Part shown: one piece after another, positions 1 through 8,625 of the stretch | Layout of the letters: each line of letters begins with the position of its first letter | Numbering within the stretch: the first letter of the stretch is position 1 | Source: Martinezella tropici | Lineage (GTDB): Bacteria > Pseudomonadota > Alphaproteobacteria > Rhizobiales > Rhizobiaceae | Direction: 5' to 3' | Length of the DNA stretch: 64,000 nucleotides | Assembly (NCBI RefSeq): GCF_003287875.1 | Contig: NZ_QMKK01000044.1 | Span: 62,001-126,000, forward strand | Translations under genes and position numbers: made by a program | The notes under the pieces: generated by a model | Told to the model about the DNA's origin: nothing | Databases searched by the model: none | Seen by the model: only the letters and a program-made list of their open reading frames with translations

Positions 1-72
1 GTTTGGATCAAGGTCGACATTTATGGCCGCGGCGATATCGGCGAATGGGTCGACGTGCACGTGCAGGATTGA
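1..72 (+). CDS. 3' end of an unidentified gene (partial)
   Basis: The window opens inside a plus-strand reading frame (first base is codon position 1) that runs 23 codons to a TGA at 70-72. The readable tail is hydrophilic and rich in Asp, Gly and Val (it ends ..EWVDVHVQD). It is too short for family assignment and its start lies outside the window. It converges on the TerC gene with a hairpin between them, which supports a real gene end here. Confidence 0.5.
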   Translation, partial: VWIKVDIYGRGDIGEWVDVHVQD

Positions 73-85
73 TCGCTCTAATGGG

Positions 86-116
86 ACTGCACCCGCTGGC
101 GGGCGCAGTTCTTTCG
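86..116. terminator. Hairpin between convergent genes, probable terminator
   Basis: ACTGC-A-CCCGC (86-96) pairs with GCGGG-C-GCAGT (99-109) around a two-base loop, with one internal mismatch. It is followed on the plus strand by a short T-rich tract. It sits in the 45-base gap between the left-edge gene and terC, where a shared terminator would be expected. The U-tract is weak. Confidence 0.45.
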
Positions 117-117
117 A

Positions 118-858
118 TCAATGGCCGCCAGATGCGTTTTTCCGCCGGTTGCGTGCCACCATGTTCAGCACTTCAACCAGAGCGGAGAAGGCCATGGCGG
201 CGTAGATGTAGCCCTTGGGAACATGTACGCCCATGCCTTCGGCGATCAGCGTCGTGCCGATCATCAGCAGGAAGGCGAGCGCCAGCATGACGATGCTCGG
301 GTTCTTCTCGATGAAGTTGGCGAGCGGGTTTGCGGCGACCAGCATGACCGTGACCGCGGCGATGACGGCGACGAACATGATCGCCAGGTGCGGCGTCATG
401 CCGACGGCGGTGATGATGCTGTCGATCGAGAAGACCAGATCGAGCAGCAGGATCTGGCCGATCGCCGAGGCGAAGGTCGTGGTTGATTTAGCGATGAAAT
501 CCTCGCCCTGCTCCTGCGGATCGACATTGTGATGGATTTCCTTCGTCGCTTTCCAGACGAGGAAGAGGCCGCCGCCGATGAGGATCATGTCCTTCCAGGA
601 GAAGCCCTGGCCGAAGATTTCGAAGACGGGCTGGGTCAGCTGGACGATCCAGGCGACTGTTCCGAGCAGCGCGAGGCGCATGATAAGGGCGAGGCCGATG
701 CCGATCTTGCGGGCTCTGTCACGATGCTCCGGCGGCAGCTTGTTGGTGAGGATCGAGATGAAGATCAGGTTGTCGATGCCGAGGACCACCTCCATGACCA
801 CGAGCGTGACGAGCGCCACCCACGCTCCCGGGTCCTGTATCAGCCCGATAATATCCAT
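118..858 (-). CDS. TerC family integral membrane protein
   Basis: A 246-residue polytopic membrane protein of the TerC/Alx family. Members are linked to tellurite resistance, manganese export and metal loading of exported proteins. The family signature is visible twice: an acidic pair in the first membrane segment (E23, D29, N30 in a VLGIDN context) and again at D140, D146 and S147 (LVFSIDS context). Alternating hydrophobic segments fill the rest, and a basic tail ends the protein. The start ATG at 858 has a G-rich Shine-Dalgarno about ten bases upstream. Neighbours (AraC regulator, unknown left-edge gene) do not specify the substrate. A manganese or tellurite role is inferred from the family only. 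Confidence 0.9.
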   Translation of the reverse strand: MDIIGLIQDPGAWVALVTLVVMEVVLGIDNLIFISILTNKLPPEHRDRARKIGIGLALIMRLALLGTVAWIVQLTQPVFEIFGQGFSWKDMILIGGGLFLVWKATKEIHHNVDPQEQGEDFIAKSTTTFASAIGQILLLDLVFSIDSIITAVGMTPHLAIMFVAVIAAVTVMLVAANPLANFIEKNPSIVMLALAFLLMIGTTLIAEGMGVHVPKGYIYAAMAFSALVEVLNMVARNRRKNASGGH

Positions 859-1015
859 TGACGATGCCCCCTTTGATCAGCATTCGCCGGTGCTGGCCCC
901 CAGCCCGGCCTCTCCAGAATGGCCGTAATGTAAGGAGCGCAGTCGTCCGTACAAGCGCCACCGCCAATTTCGTGGCGGCGGCCTTATCTCCGGGTCTTGT
1001 TCCCACGCTGGGTTT

Positions 1016-1855
1016 CTAGGCCTTCAGAGGGACCCATATCTCCGTCACGCCCGTGCCCGTGCGTGGGTCGAAGCGCTCGTCGTAGCGTTCCATCATGTCG
1101 GGGGTGCCGCCATGCTGCTGGCCCGATTGCGGCAGCCATTCGCCAAAGATCTGCTGCACGGTGGCGGAAATGCCGGAGATATGGCCGCGATGCGTGAAGA
1201 TCGCATAGCGCTGCTGCGGCAGCTTCATCGTCACGAAGCCTTCGGGCAGGCCGTCAGCGGCTGAGACTTCGGCTGCCGACATATAGCGGAAGCTTTCGCT
1301 GCCTTCTTCCGCCTGGGTGCAGACGCCATAGGCGACATTGCCGACCTGGCTGGGAATATGGCCGAAATGCTGATTGAACTTCTGCCAAAGCGAGGGGATA
1401 GCCTCTGTCGCCTCATAGGCATAAGTTTCCGCAAGGCCGGCAAGCAGCATTGCGGGGTGGGTCTCGAAGCGCGGTGCCTCGAGCTTGGGAAGGCGGGTGT
1501 CGTCCATTCTGATCGGCTCCTGTAGAGCAAGGTTGCGAACGTGTCCTTGCTTGCGCAGGCTTTCCGGCGTCATGCCGAACTGCTCGCGGAAGGCACGGGT
1601 GAAAGCCTCGTGCGAGCCGTAGCCGGCATCGAGGGCAACCTGGAGAATGGAGGAGGAGCCGTCGATCAGTGCGAGAGCCGCTTCGCTGAGGCGGCGGCTC
1701 CGGATATAGCTGCTGATCGAGTGGCCCGTCGTCATGCCGAAGACGCGCGAGAGATGAAAGCGCGACAGCCCGGCCGTCTCGGCGATCTCGTCGAGCGAGA
1801 TGTCGGATTTAAAATGGCTTTCGATAAACCATATCGCTCTGCCGATCGCGCTCAT
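1016..1855 (-). CDS. AraC family regulator with GyrI-like effector domain
   Basis: A 279-residue transcription regulator. The N-terminal third holds two AraC-type helix-turn-helix motifs (around LDEIAETAGLSRFHLSRVF, then VALDAGYGSHEAFTRAFR). The C-terminal part, from about residue 120, matches the GyrI/Rob effector-binding fold with the usual closing segment GVTEIWVPL. This arrangement (HTH first, GyrI second) is that of Rob- and SoxS-like drug or stress regulators, not of sugar-responsive AraC. I chose the ATG at 1855, which has AGGGGAG seven bases upstream; a GTG 27 bases earlier is also in frame. Its targets are not evident: terC lies downstream on the same strand, 157 bases away. Confidence 0.88.
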   Translation of the reverse strand: MSAIGRAIWFIESHFKSDISLDEIAETAGLSRFHLSRVFGMTTGHSISSYIRSRRLSEAALALIDGSSSILQVALDAGYGSHEAFTRAFREQFGMTPESLRKQGHVRNLALQEPIRMDDTRLPKLEAPRFETHPAMLLAGLAETYAYEATEAIPSLWQKFNQHFGHIPSQVGNVAYGVCTQAEEGSESFRYMSAAEVSAADGLPEGFVTMKLPQQRYAIFTHRGHISGISATVQQIFGEWLPQSGQQHGGTPDMMERYDERFDPRTGTGVTEIWVPLKA

Positions 1856-1974
1856 TTTCAACTCCCCTGGTTGCCGGGCCACTCATAGGCCTGTGGCAGC
1901 GGCGATGCTTGATCGCCATTGCGGAGTTGAATTACTACACGCTCGCGGCCAGCAGGAGAGGCCTGTTCATCCTG

Positions 1975-2075
1975 GAGCGGTTCAGTTTTTCACGGAATCT
2001 CTGAACCGCTCTATCTCTTTGTTGTCTCGCAATTCCGGACGGAAAACCGCTGCGCACTTTTCCTGGAATTGCTCT
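1975..2075. repeat. Rhizobial palindromic intergenic repeat, copy 1 (full)
   Basis: An 11-bp perfect inverted repeat (GAGCGGTTCAG at 1975-1985, CTGAACCGCTC at 2001-2011) is followed by a T-rich spacer and a second arm pair (AATTCC near 2031, GGAATT near 2065). The second half recurs at 36994-37053 and, cut short, at 22957-22976. Such mosaic elements are common between genes in Rhizobium. This copy lies just beyond the tetR 3' end and could form an mRNA-end hairpin. Confidence 0.75.
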
Positions 2076-2754
2076 AATCCCTGCGATCCGGACCATAGCC
2101 TGCCAGGAAGACGCGGACGGCGCCGCGCACGACATAGTCGATCTCTTCCTTCGACGGCGGCTGCTCCATGTCGCCAAAGAGCCGCAGCTTGAAATAGCCG
2201 CCGCTGGCCATTTCCAGGAAGTGCCGGGCCGCCATGTCGAAGTCTTCGATCTTGAGATGACCGGCGGCAACCTGCCGCTCGAGGAAGCCGCGCAGCACCG
2301 TGCGCAGATTTTCGGGACCGGTGAAGAAGCGTTGACAGAGCGAGGGCATGCGTTCGCGCACGCCAATGACCGTGCGCATGGCGCTGATGGTCTTATCCGA
2401 GGTGACGTGCGTGACGAAGACGATACCGAAATCATAAAGCGAGGTCGTGACATCCGCTTCGTCTGAAAGAGCATTGCGCACAAGGTTGACGAAATGGGTG
2501 CGCTCGCTCTCCATCATGGCGGCGAACAGATCTTCCTTGTTGGCGAAATAGACGTAGAGAGTGCCCTTGGAAACGCCCGCCTCGCGGGTGACATCGTTCA
2601 TGCTCGCCGCATCGAAACCCATTTTCATAAAGACACGCTTGGCGCCTTCGAGAATCTGATGACGCTTGGCAGGGTCTTCGCCGGCTGCCCAGCGCCCACC
2701 GGAGCCCGGCGCAGGCGCGTTCAACACAGCGGCATTTTGGGATTCGTGTTTCAT
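2074..2754 (-). CDS. TetR/AcrR family repressor of the adjacent efflux pair
   Basis: A 226-residue TetR-type repressor. The N-terminal HTH is clear (AKRHQILEGAKRVFMKMGF, then AGVSKGTLYVYFANKEDLF), and the C-terminal ligand domain resembles the AcrR/TetR_C group. It is transcribed divergently from the HlyD and MFS efflux genes, and the shared gap holds two similar palindromes that are its likely operators. I chose the ATG at 2754; an in-frame TTG at 2802 would add 16 residues and overlap nothing. Inference: it represses the efflux operon and itself, and is released by a toxic substrate. The inducer cannot be read from sequence. Confidence 0.88.
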   Translation of the reverse strand: MKHESQNAAVLNAPAPGSGGRWAAGEDPAKRHQILEGAKRVFMKMGFDAASMNDVTREAGVSKGTLYVYFANKEDLFAAMMESERTHFVNLVRNALSDEADVTTSLYDFGIVFVTHVTSDKTISAMRTVIGVRERMPSLCQRFFTGPENLRTVLRGFLERQVAAGHLKIEDFDMAARHFLEMASGGYFKLRLFGDMEQPPSKEEIDYVVRGAVRVFLAGYGPDRRD

Positions 2755-2826
2755 CGGCTCTTTCACCGTCTCCTTTACGCGATAGGCGATCACTTTTTCC
2801 AAATCTTAAACAGATTCGTCAAATAA

Positions 2827-2846
2827 ATCGAACCGCTCAGTTCGAT
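2827..2846. promoter_or_regulatory. Palindromic operator, tetR-proximal
   Basis: ATCGAAC (2827-2833) and GTTCGAT (2840-2846) form a perfect 7-bp inverted repeat around six bases. It matches 17 of 20 positions of the second site at 2887-2906. It lies 73 bases upstream of the TetR start, in the divergent promoter region. Confidence 0.7.
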
Positions 2847-2885
2847 ATCTCTTGATATGGAGTGAAAAAGGCTCTATGTCAATTG

Positions 2886-2906
2886 AACCGAACCGTTCGG
2901 TTCGAT
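2886..2906. promoter_or_regulatory. Palindromic operator, efflux-proximal
   Basis: AACCGAAC (2886-2893) and GTTCGGTT (2895-2902) form a perfect 8-bp inverted repeat with one central base, extended by CGAT. The site ends 28 bases before the HlyD start. Its centre is 60 bases from that of the first site, close to six helical turns. Confidence 0.75.
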
Positions 2907-2934
2907 TATTTTGCCAGTTTTCGGTGGTAGGGAA

Positions 2935-4155
2935 ATGTCGTCAAGTCATGGAAACAATGTAGCACGCATCGTGGACGAGCCAGCAGATGCTGAGGCGGAA
3001 GCCCGCGAAGGCGGCGTGTCTGCTGAAGCTCCGGCGGCTGAAACACGTCGCAACCCTGCCCCCGCCCAGGCTGCGCCTGCTGCTCCGGTCCCTGCGGCCC
3101 CACCGCCGCCGGAGAAAAAGCGGCGCAGCCTGGTTTTTCCGATTATCCTCATCGCCGCTCTCGCGGCCGGCGGCTGGTACGGCTATGACTGGTGGACGAA
3201 CGGCCGCTTCATGGTCTCGACCGACGACGCCTATATTGGCGGCGACATCGCGACCATCCAGCCGAAGGTTACCGGCTACGTTTCCAAGGTGAACGTCGTT
3301 GCCAACCAGCAGGTCAAGGCCGGCGACGTGCTCGCCACGCTTGACGACGGCGACTACAAGCTGGCGCTGGAGCAGGCCCAGGCCTCGCTCGACACCGAGC
3401 AGCTTTCACTCCATACCATCGATGCACAGATCGCAGCCGGCCAGGCCGCTCTTGCGCAGTCGCAGGCACAAAAGGTTGCCCTGCAAGCCACTGTCCGTGG
3501 CGCGCAGATCACCCAGACGCGCGCTGCCGAACTGCAGTCGAAGTCGGTCGGCACCACGGCCGCCTTGGATAGCGCCAACATCGCGCTCGACCAAGCCAAG
3601 GCGAACCTGGTCGGCGGCGATGCCGCGATTGCCTCGGCGCAGGCGAACATCAATCTGCTGCAGGCTCAGCGCAGGCAGGCCGAGAGCACGATCAAGGGAC
3701 TGGAGGCCGCTCGCGACAAGGCTTCCCGCGACCTGTCGTTCACCGTGCTGAAGGCGCCATATGACGGCATTGTCGGTAATCGCTCCGTCCAGGAAGGTGA
3801 CCTTGTTTCTCCCGGCCAGAAGCTGATGGCGATCGTGCCGATCCGCCAGCTCTATATCGACGCGAATTTCAAGGAAACGCAGATCCAGCATCTGGTTCCC
3901 GGTTCCAAGGTCAATATTCACGTCGATGCCTATAGCGATCATCCGATCGTCGGCACCGTCGAGTCGATCTCGCCGGCTTCCGGTTCGGTCTTCTCGCTGC
4001 TGCCGCCGGAAAACGCGACGGGTAACTTCACCAAGATCATTCAGCGCGTGCCTGTCCGCATCGCATTGCCGCAGGACGCGCTCAACACCGGCCGTCTGCG
4101 CGCAGGCCTCAGTGTCGTCGTCGACGTCGATACCCGCACGGCGCCGGATAAATAA
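2935..4155 (+). CDS. HlyD/EmrA family membrane fusion protein
   Basis: A 406-residue periplasmic adaptor of an EmrAB-type tripartite efflux pump. Residues 1-64 are a cytoplasmic Ala/Pro-rich tail ending in KKRR. Residues 65-83 form the single membrane anchor. Then come a lipoyl/barrel-sandwich half (DDAYIGGDIATIQPKVTGYV), a long alpha-helical hairpin rich in Ala, Gln and Lys, the second lipoyl half (APYDGIVGN) and a beta-barrel. I chose ATG 2935 over a TTG 24 bases upstream because it follows a GGTGG..AGGGA stretch. The MFS partner starts 26 bases after the stop, so the two form an operon. Confidence 0.92.
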   Translation: MSSSHGNNVARIVDEPADAEAEAREGGVSAEAPAAETRRNPAPAQAAPAAPVPAAPPPPEKKRRSLVFPIILIAALAAGGWYGYDWWTNGRFMVSTDDAYIGGDIATIQPKVTGYVSKVNVVANQQVKAGDVLATLDDGDYKLALEQAQASLDTEQLSLHTIDAQIAAGQAALAQSQAQKVALQATVRGAQITQTRAAELQSKSVGTTAALDSANIALDQAKANLVGGDAAIASAQANINLLQAQRRQAESTIKGLEAARDKASRDLSFTVLKAPYDGIVGNRSVQEGDLVSPGQKLMAIVPIRQLYIDANFKETQIQHLVPGSKVNIHVDAYSDHPIVGTVESISPASGSVFSLLPPENATGNFTKIIQRVPVRIALPQDALNTGRLRAGLSVVVDVDTRTAPDK

Positions 4156-4181
4156 GCGATTAAGCTCGGGAGAGACGCAGC

Positions 4182-5786
4182 ATGTCGTCCGCCAGCACTA
4201 CAGCCGGGTCGCCTCCGCGCGCGGCCGGCCCCGCCGCGCCAGCGGCGGATCACATCGACACGAAAAAACTCATCGCCTTTCTGGCGATGGTGCTCGGCAT
4301 GTTCATGTCGATCCTCGACATTCAGATCGTCTCCGCCTCGCTCAGCGAAATCCAGGCAGGCCTCAGCGCCGGTTCGGATGAGATCGGCTGGGTGCAGACG
4401 GCCTACCTGATCGCCGAAGTCATCATGATCCCGTTGTCGGGAACGCTGGCGCGCATCATTTCGACGCGGTATCTGTTCGCAATCTCGGCCGCCGGCTTCA
4501 CTGCAGCGAGCGCGCTTGCCGCGACCGCCACCAACATCGACCAGATGATCGTCTACCGCGCCCTGCAGGGCTTCATCGGCGGCGGCATGATCCCTTCCGT
4601 GTTCGCGGCGGCATTCACGATCTTCCCGCCATCCAAGCGCAACGTCGTCTCGCCGATCATCGGCCTGATCGCGACGCTTGCGCCGACCATCGGCCCGACC
4701 GTGGGCGGCTATCTTTCCAATGCCTTTTCCTGGCACTGGCTGTTCCTGGTCAACATCCCCCCGGGTATCATCGTTACAATCGTGACCTGGAACTTCATCG
4801 ATTTCGATAAGCCCGAACTGTCGCTGATGAAGAAATTCGACTGGTGGGGGCTTCTTTCCATGGGCGTTTTTCTGGGCGCGCTGGAATATGTTCTCGAAGA
4901 GGGCAATACCAACGACTGGTTTAACGACAATTATATCGTTGCGGGCGCTATCGCTTCCGCGATCGGTGCGGTGATCTTCTTCTATCGTGCCTTCACGGTC
5001 GAATTTCCCGTGGTCGATCTCAGGGCCTTCACGAACAAGAATTTCGCTTTCGGCTCGATGTTCTCTTTCGTGATGGGTATCGGTCTCTATGGCTTGACCT
5101 ATATCTATCCGCTTTTCCTCGGGCGTATCCGCGGCTACGACTCTCTGCAGATCGGCGAGACGATGTTCGTGTCCGGCCTTGCCATGTTCTTTACGGCACC
5201 GCTGGCCGGCTTCCTTGCGGGCAGAATCGATCTCCGCATCCTGATGATCATCGGCTTCACCAGTTTCTCGGCTGGTACCTACATCATGATGCACCTGACG
5301 ACGGACTGGGATTTCTGGGAATTGATGATTCCTCAGATCCTGCGCGGCTTCGGTCTGATGCTCTGCATGGTGCCGATCAACAATATCGCGCTTGGAACCA
5401 TGCCGCCCGCCCGCATGCGCGGCGCATCCGGCTTGTTCAACCTGACGCGTAACCTTGGCGGTGCCGTCGGTCTCGCGATCATCAACACGCTGCTGACGAA
5501 CCGGCAGGACCAGCATTATTTCAGCCTGCGTGACCATATTCATTGGGGCAGCCATGCCGCCGTCACCCAATTGAACAACATGGCCGCCAATTTCAACGCA
5601 GCCGGTCTCGACGGTGAGCAGGCCGCGTTGAAGCAGATGGTCAACATGGCGACGCGACAGGCGGTCGTCATGTCCTTCGGGGATATCTTCCTGATGCTGA
5701 CCGTATTGTTCCTGGCGATGATCCTCGGCGTCCTCATGTTGAGCAAGCCCAGTCCGACAGGCGGCGGTGGCGGCGGAGGCCACTGA
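4182..5786 (+). CDS. DHA2 (EmrB-type) MFS multidrug efflux transporter
   Basis: A 534-residue 14-helix major facilitator of the DHA2 drug:H+ antiporter family. Family marks include motif C-like LAPTIGPTVGGYL in the fifth helix, the first-helix sequence LGMFMSILDIQIV with its conserved aspartate, and the RNLGGAVGLAIINT segment late in the protein. The C-terminus is an unusual run of glycines ending in His. It lies directly after the HlyD adaptor and is followed by a strong terminator, so these two genes are a complete transcription unit controlled by the divergent TetR. No outer-membrane channel gene is present here; a TolC encoded elsewhere is presumed. Confidence 0.93.
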   Translation: MSSASTTAGSPPRAAGPAAPAADHIDTKKLIAFLAMVLGMFMSILDIQIVSASLSEIQAGLSAGSDEIGWVQTAYLIAEVIMIPLSGTLARIISTRYLFAISAAGFTAASALAATATNIDQMIVYRALQGFIGGGMIPSVFAAAFTIFPPSKRNVVSPIIGLIATLAPTIGPTVGGYLSNAFSWHWLFLVNIPPGIIVTIVTWNFIDFDKPELSLMKKFDWWGLLSMGVFLGALEYVLEEGNTNDWFNDNYIVAGAIASAIGAVIFFYRAFTVEFPVVDLRAFTNKNFAFGSMFSFVMGIGLYGLTYIYPLFLGRIRGYDSLQIGETMFVSGLAMFFTAPLAGFLAGRIDLRILMIIGFTSFSAGTYIMMHLTTDWDFWELMIPQILRGFGLMLCMVPINNIALGTMPPARMRGASGLFNLTRNLGGAVGLAIINTLLTNRQDQHYFSLRDHIHWGSHAAVTQLNNMAANFNAAGLDGEQAALKQMVNMATRQAVVMSFGDIFLMLTVLFLAMILGVLMLSKPSPTGGGGGGGH

Positions 5787-5815
5787 TCCAACGCTTAAGA
5801 ATGCTCCCAAGGCAT

Positions 5816-5842
5816 GGCCCCTCCTCGTGAGGGGCCTTTTTT
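5816..5842 (+). terminator. Rho-independent terminator of the efflux operon
   Basis: GGCCCCTC (5816-5823) pairs perfectly with GAGGGGCC (5829-5836) over a five-base loop, followed by six T. It ends 56 bases after the MFS stop codon. Confidence 0.92.
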
Positions 5843-5878
5843 GTTTATGGTCCTGCGAGGAAAATCGAGCGGCCGGAA

Positions 5879-5904
5879 ATTTCTGATTTACGTACATCAG
5901 AAAT
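5879..5904. promoter_or_regulatory. 26-bp near-perfect palindrome, likely autoregulatory LacI operator
   Basis: ATTTCTGAT (5879-5887) and ATCAGAAAT (5896-5904) are perfect inverted repeats. The 8-base core contains TACGTA, so 12 of 13 base pairs are symmetric; only 5888/5895 fail. The site ends 31 bases before the LacI-type start at 5936. Autoregulation is inferred from position. I saw no second copy ahead of xylB or xylA. Confidence 0.7.
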
Positions 5905-5935
5905 GGCGGTAAAGGATTTCGGCAAGGAGGAGCCG

Positions 5936-6961
5936 ATGAGACCGACCGTGCATGATATAGCCGCCGCCGCGGGCGTCAGCCTCGCCACCGTCGATCGCGT
6001 CTTGAACCAGCGGCCGGGAGTGCGGCTGGTGACGCGGGAGAAGGTGGAGGCCGCCATTCGGGAGATCGGCTATATCCGCGACGTCGCTGCCGCCAATCTG
6101 GCCAAGGGCCGCGTCTATCCTCTCGTCTTCATCGTGCCGACAGGCGACAACTCGTTCATGCATGGGCTGCGTTCAGAGGTGCATCATGCGACGTTGCGGG
6201 CGAGCATAGAGCGCACGGATATCCGTATCGTCGAGGTGCCACCTTTCGATGTGCCGGCCTTGGTGTCGGCGCTCGACGCGGTGCAGGGGCAGGACATCGC
6301 CGGCGTCGCGCTGGTGGCGACCGATGCGCCCGAGGTTCGGGCTGCGGTCGGCCGGCTCGTCTCCCAGCGTGTCCCCGTCGTCACGCTTGTCTCCGATCTG
6401 ACCGATTCCGCCCGGCATCATTATGCCGGCATCGACAACATCGCCGCCGGCCGCACAGCCGCCCGGCTGCTCGGGCGCTTCCTTGGCGGGCGCCAGGGCG
6501 AGATTACCGTTCTCGCCGGTTCCATGCTGGTGCGCGACCATCGCGAGCGCCTGCAGGGCTTCTCTGACGTCATGGCCGAGGAGTTTCCCAAGCTGCACCT
6601 GCGACCCGTATTGGAAGGGCGCGACGATCCGGACCTGGCCCGATCGCTCGTTTCCAAGGCATTGTCCGAAAGCAGGGACATTATCGGCATTTACAATCTC
6701 GGTGCCGGCAACCGGGGCCTGATCGCGGCCTTGAAGGCCGTCAGGCCCGAGCGCGAACTGACCGTCGTTGTTCATGAGCTGACGCAGCATACGCGCGCAG
6801 CGCTGGTGGAGGGCACGATCGATGCCGTTCTCAACCAGGATGCCGGTCACGAGGTGCGCAGCGCCATTCGCGTCATGAAGGCGACCGCCGACGGCCAGGC
6901 CGTCATCGCCGATCAGGAACGCATACGTCTCGACATTTTCTTGAAGGATAATCTGCCCTGA
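5936..6961 (+). CDS. LacI family regulator of the xylose genes
   Basis: A 341-residue LacI-type regulator. The HTH and hinge are at residues 1-55 (VHDIAAAAGVSLATVDRVLNQ), followed by a periplasmic-binding-protein-like sugar domain. AAGGAGG lies just upstream of ATG 5936, which fixes this start over an earlier in-frame ATG at 5903. The gene precedes xylB by 37 bases on the same strand, so it probably controls xylBA and may be cotranscribed with xylB. The preceding palindrome at 5879-5904 is a candidate operator. The effector (xylose or xylulose) is inferred from context only. Confidence 0.88.
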   Translation: MRPTVHDIAAAAGVSLATVDRVLNQRPGVRLVTREKVEAAIREIGYIRDVAAANLAKGRVYPLVFIVPTGDNSFMHGLRSEVHHATLRASIERTDIRIVEVPPFDVPALVSALDAVQGQDIAGVALVATDAPEVRAAVGRLVSQRVPVVTLVSDLTDSARHHYAGIDNIAAGRTAARLLGRFLGGRQGEITVLAGSMLVRDHRERLQGFSDVMAEEFPKLHLRPVLEGRDDPDLARSLVSKALSESRDIIGIYNLGAGNRGLIAALKAVRPERELTVVVHELTQHTRAALVEGTIDAVLNQDAGHEVRSAIRVMKATADGQAVIADQERIRLDIFLKDNLP

Positions 6962-6998
6962 GCATTCGAACACGGCAGAGCATAGGGAGTAACATCTG

Positions 6999-8456
6999 AT
7001 GTATTTAGGTCTCGATCTCGGAACGTCCGGCGTCAAAGCGATGCTGATCGACGGCAATCAGAAGATCATCGGCTCGGCCAATGGTGGGCTCGACGTCTCG
7101 CGCCCGCATCCCGGCTGGTCCGAGCAGGATCCGGCCCACTGGATCCGCGCGACCGAAGAGGCCGTTGCCGGGCTGAAGGCGGCACATCCGAAGGAGTTGG
7201 CGGCCGTGCGCGGCATTGGCCTTTCCGGCCAGATGCATGGCGCGACGCTGCTTGATGCCGATGACAATGTGCTGCGTCCCTGCATTCTCTGGAACGATAC
7301 ACGCAGCTATCATGAGGCTGCCGCGCTCGACGCCGATCCGCGATTTCGCGCGCTGACCGGCAATATCGTCTTCCCCGGCTTTACCGCGCCGAAGCTCGCA
7401 TGGGTCGCCAAGCATGAGCCGGAGATTTTCGCGAGGGTGCGTTGGGTGCTGCTGCCGAAGGATTATCTGCGGCTTTGGCTCACCGGCGAGCACATGTCGG
7501 AAATGTCCGACTCGGCCGGTACGTCCTGGCTCGATACCGGCAAACGCAAATGGTCTTCCGAGCTGCTGGCCGCCACCAATCTCGATGAAAAGCAGATGCC
7601 GACGCTGGTGGAAGGCACAAACGTTGCCGGCAAACTGCGCGGCGAGTTGGCCTCGAAATGGGGTATCGGCGGCGATGTCGTCGTTGCGGGCGGGGCGGGG
7701 GACAATGCGGCCTCGGCCTGCGGCATGGGCACGGTAAGCCACGGCGCTGCTTTCGTCTCGCTCGGCACGTCGGGCGTGCTCTTTGCCGCCAACGGTTCCT
7801 ATCTGCCGAAGCCGGAAAGCGCGGTTCACGCCTTCTGCCACGCGCTGCCGAACACCTGGCATCAGATGGGCGTCATCCTCTCGGCAACCGATGCGCTCAA
7901 TTGGCATTCGCATGTGACAGGCAAGTCTGCTGCTGAACTCACCAGCGAGCTTGGTGAGACGCTGAAGGCGCCGACCAGCGTCACCTTCCTGCCCTATCTC
8001 TCCGGCGAGCGCACGCCGCACAACGACGCGACGATCCGCGGCGCCTTCATCGGTCTCGGCCATGAAAGCGGCCGCGCCGTGCTGACGCAAGCGGTGCTCG
8101 AAGGCGTGTCCTTCGCCATCCGCGACAATCTGGAAGCGCTGCGCTCGGCCGGCACGGATATCGCACGTGTGACCGCCATCGGCGGCGGCTCGCGCTCCCG
8201 CTACTGGCTGGCCTCGATCGCGACTGCGCTCGGCGTGCCCGTCGACCTGCCGGCGGACGGCGATTTCGGCGCCGCCTTCGGTGCTGCGCGTCTCGGCCTG
8301 ATTGCCGCCACCGGCGCCGACCCGGTCGCGGTCTGCACCCCGCCGCAGACGGCCGGCACGATCGATCCGGTCGCGTCACTGACGGATGCTTATGCGGATG
8401 CCTACAAGCGCTACCGAGCGGTTTATCCGGCGATCAAGCCGTTGAGCATGGTTTGA
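6999..8456 (+). CDS. xylB: Xylulokinase
   Basis: A 485-residue FGGY-family kinase that phosphorylates D-xylulose to xylulose 5-phosphate. The first ATPase lobe opens with GLDLGTSGVKAMLID, followed by HPGWSEQDP, GLSGQMHGA (substrate loop) and ILWNDTR. The second lobe has GAGDNAASACGMG, SLGTSGV and the nucleotide-binding AIGGGSRSRYWL. Length and order are typical of bacterial XylB. A GGGAG Shine-Dalgarno precedes the ATG. xylA follows after a repeat-containing gap of 169 bases, completing the isomerase pathway of xylose catabolism. Confidence 0.95.
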   Translation: MYLGLDLGTSGVKAMLIDGNQKIIGSANGGLDVSRPHPGWSEQDPAHWIRATEEAVAGLKAAHPKELAAVRGIGLSGQMHGATLLDADDNVLRPCILWNDTRSYHEAAALDADPRFRALTGNIVFPGFTAPKLAWVAKHEPEIFARVRWVLLPKDYLRLWLTGEHMSEMSDSAGTSWLDTGKRKWSSELLAATNLDEKQMPTLVEGTNVAGKLRGELASKWGIGGDVVVAGGAGDNAASACGMGTVSHGAAFVSLGTSGVLFAANGSYLPKPESAVHAFCHALPNTWHQMGVILSATDALNWHSHVTGKSAAELTSELGETLKAPTSVTFLPYLSGERTPHNDATIRGAFIGLGHESGRAVLTQAVLEGVSFAIRDNLEALRSAGTDIARVTAIGGGSRSRYWLASIATALGVPVDLPADGDFGAAFGAARLGLIAATGADPVAVCTPPQTAGTIDPVASLTDAYADAYKRYRAVYPAIKPLSMV

Positions 8457-8462
8457 GGTCAG

Positions 8463-8576
8463 CCCCCTCACCCTGGTCCTCTCCCCGAGGGGAGTGGGGA
8501 CGACGGAGCTTACTGCAGTCACCCATACCTTCTCCCCTCGGGGAGAAGGTGGTCCGAAGGGTCGGATGAGGGGGGG
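8463..8576. repeat. Palindromic intergenic repeat between xylB and xylA (RIME-like)
   Basis: CTCCCCGAGGGGAG and CTTCTCCCCTCGGGGAGAAG hairpins are enclosed by a CCCTCA / TGAGGG arm pair. The right half (GGAGAAGGTGGTCCGAAGGG) recurs, inverted, at 16575-16625. It resembles the Rhizobium intergenic mosaic elements. It would place a strong hairpin inside an xylBA transcript and may modulate mRNA stability; that is inference. Confidence 0.75.
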
Positions 8577-8625
8577 CATCAAAGTGGCAAAACAATACCG
8601 AAACACCAACCCAAGGAGATGAGAC

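Noticed and set aside
4041..5897. A 618-codon minus-strand frame opposite the MFS transporter, rich in His and Asp
   Set aside because: It covers the real terminator and operator and has no recognisable domain.
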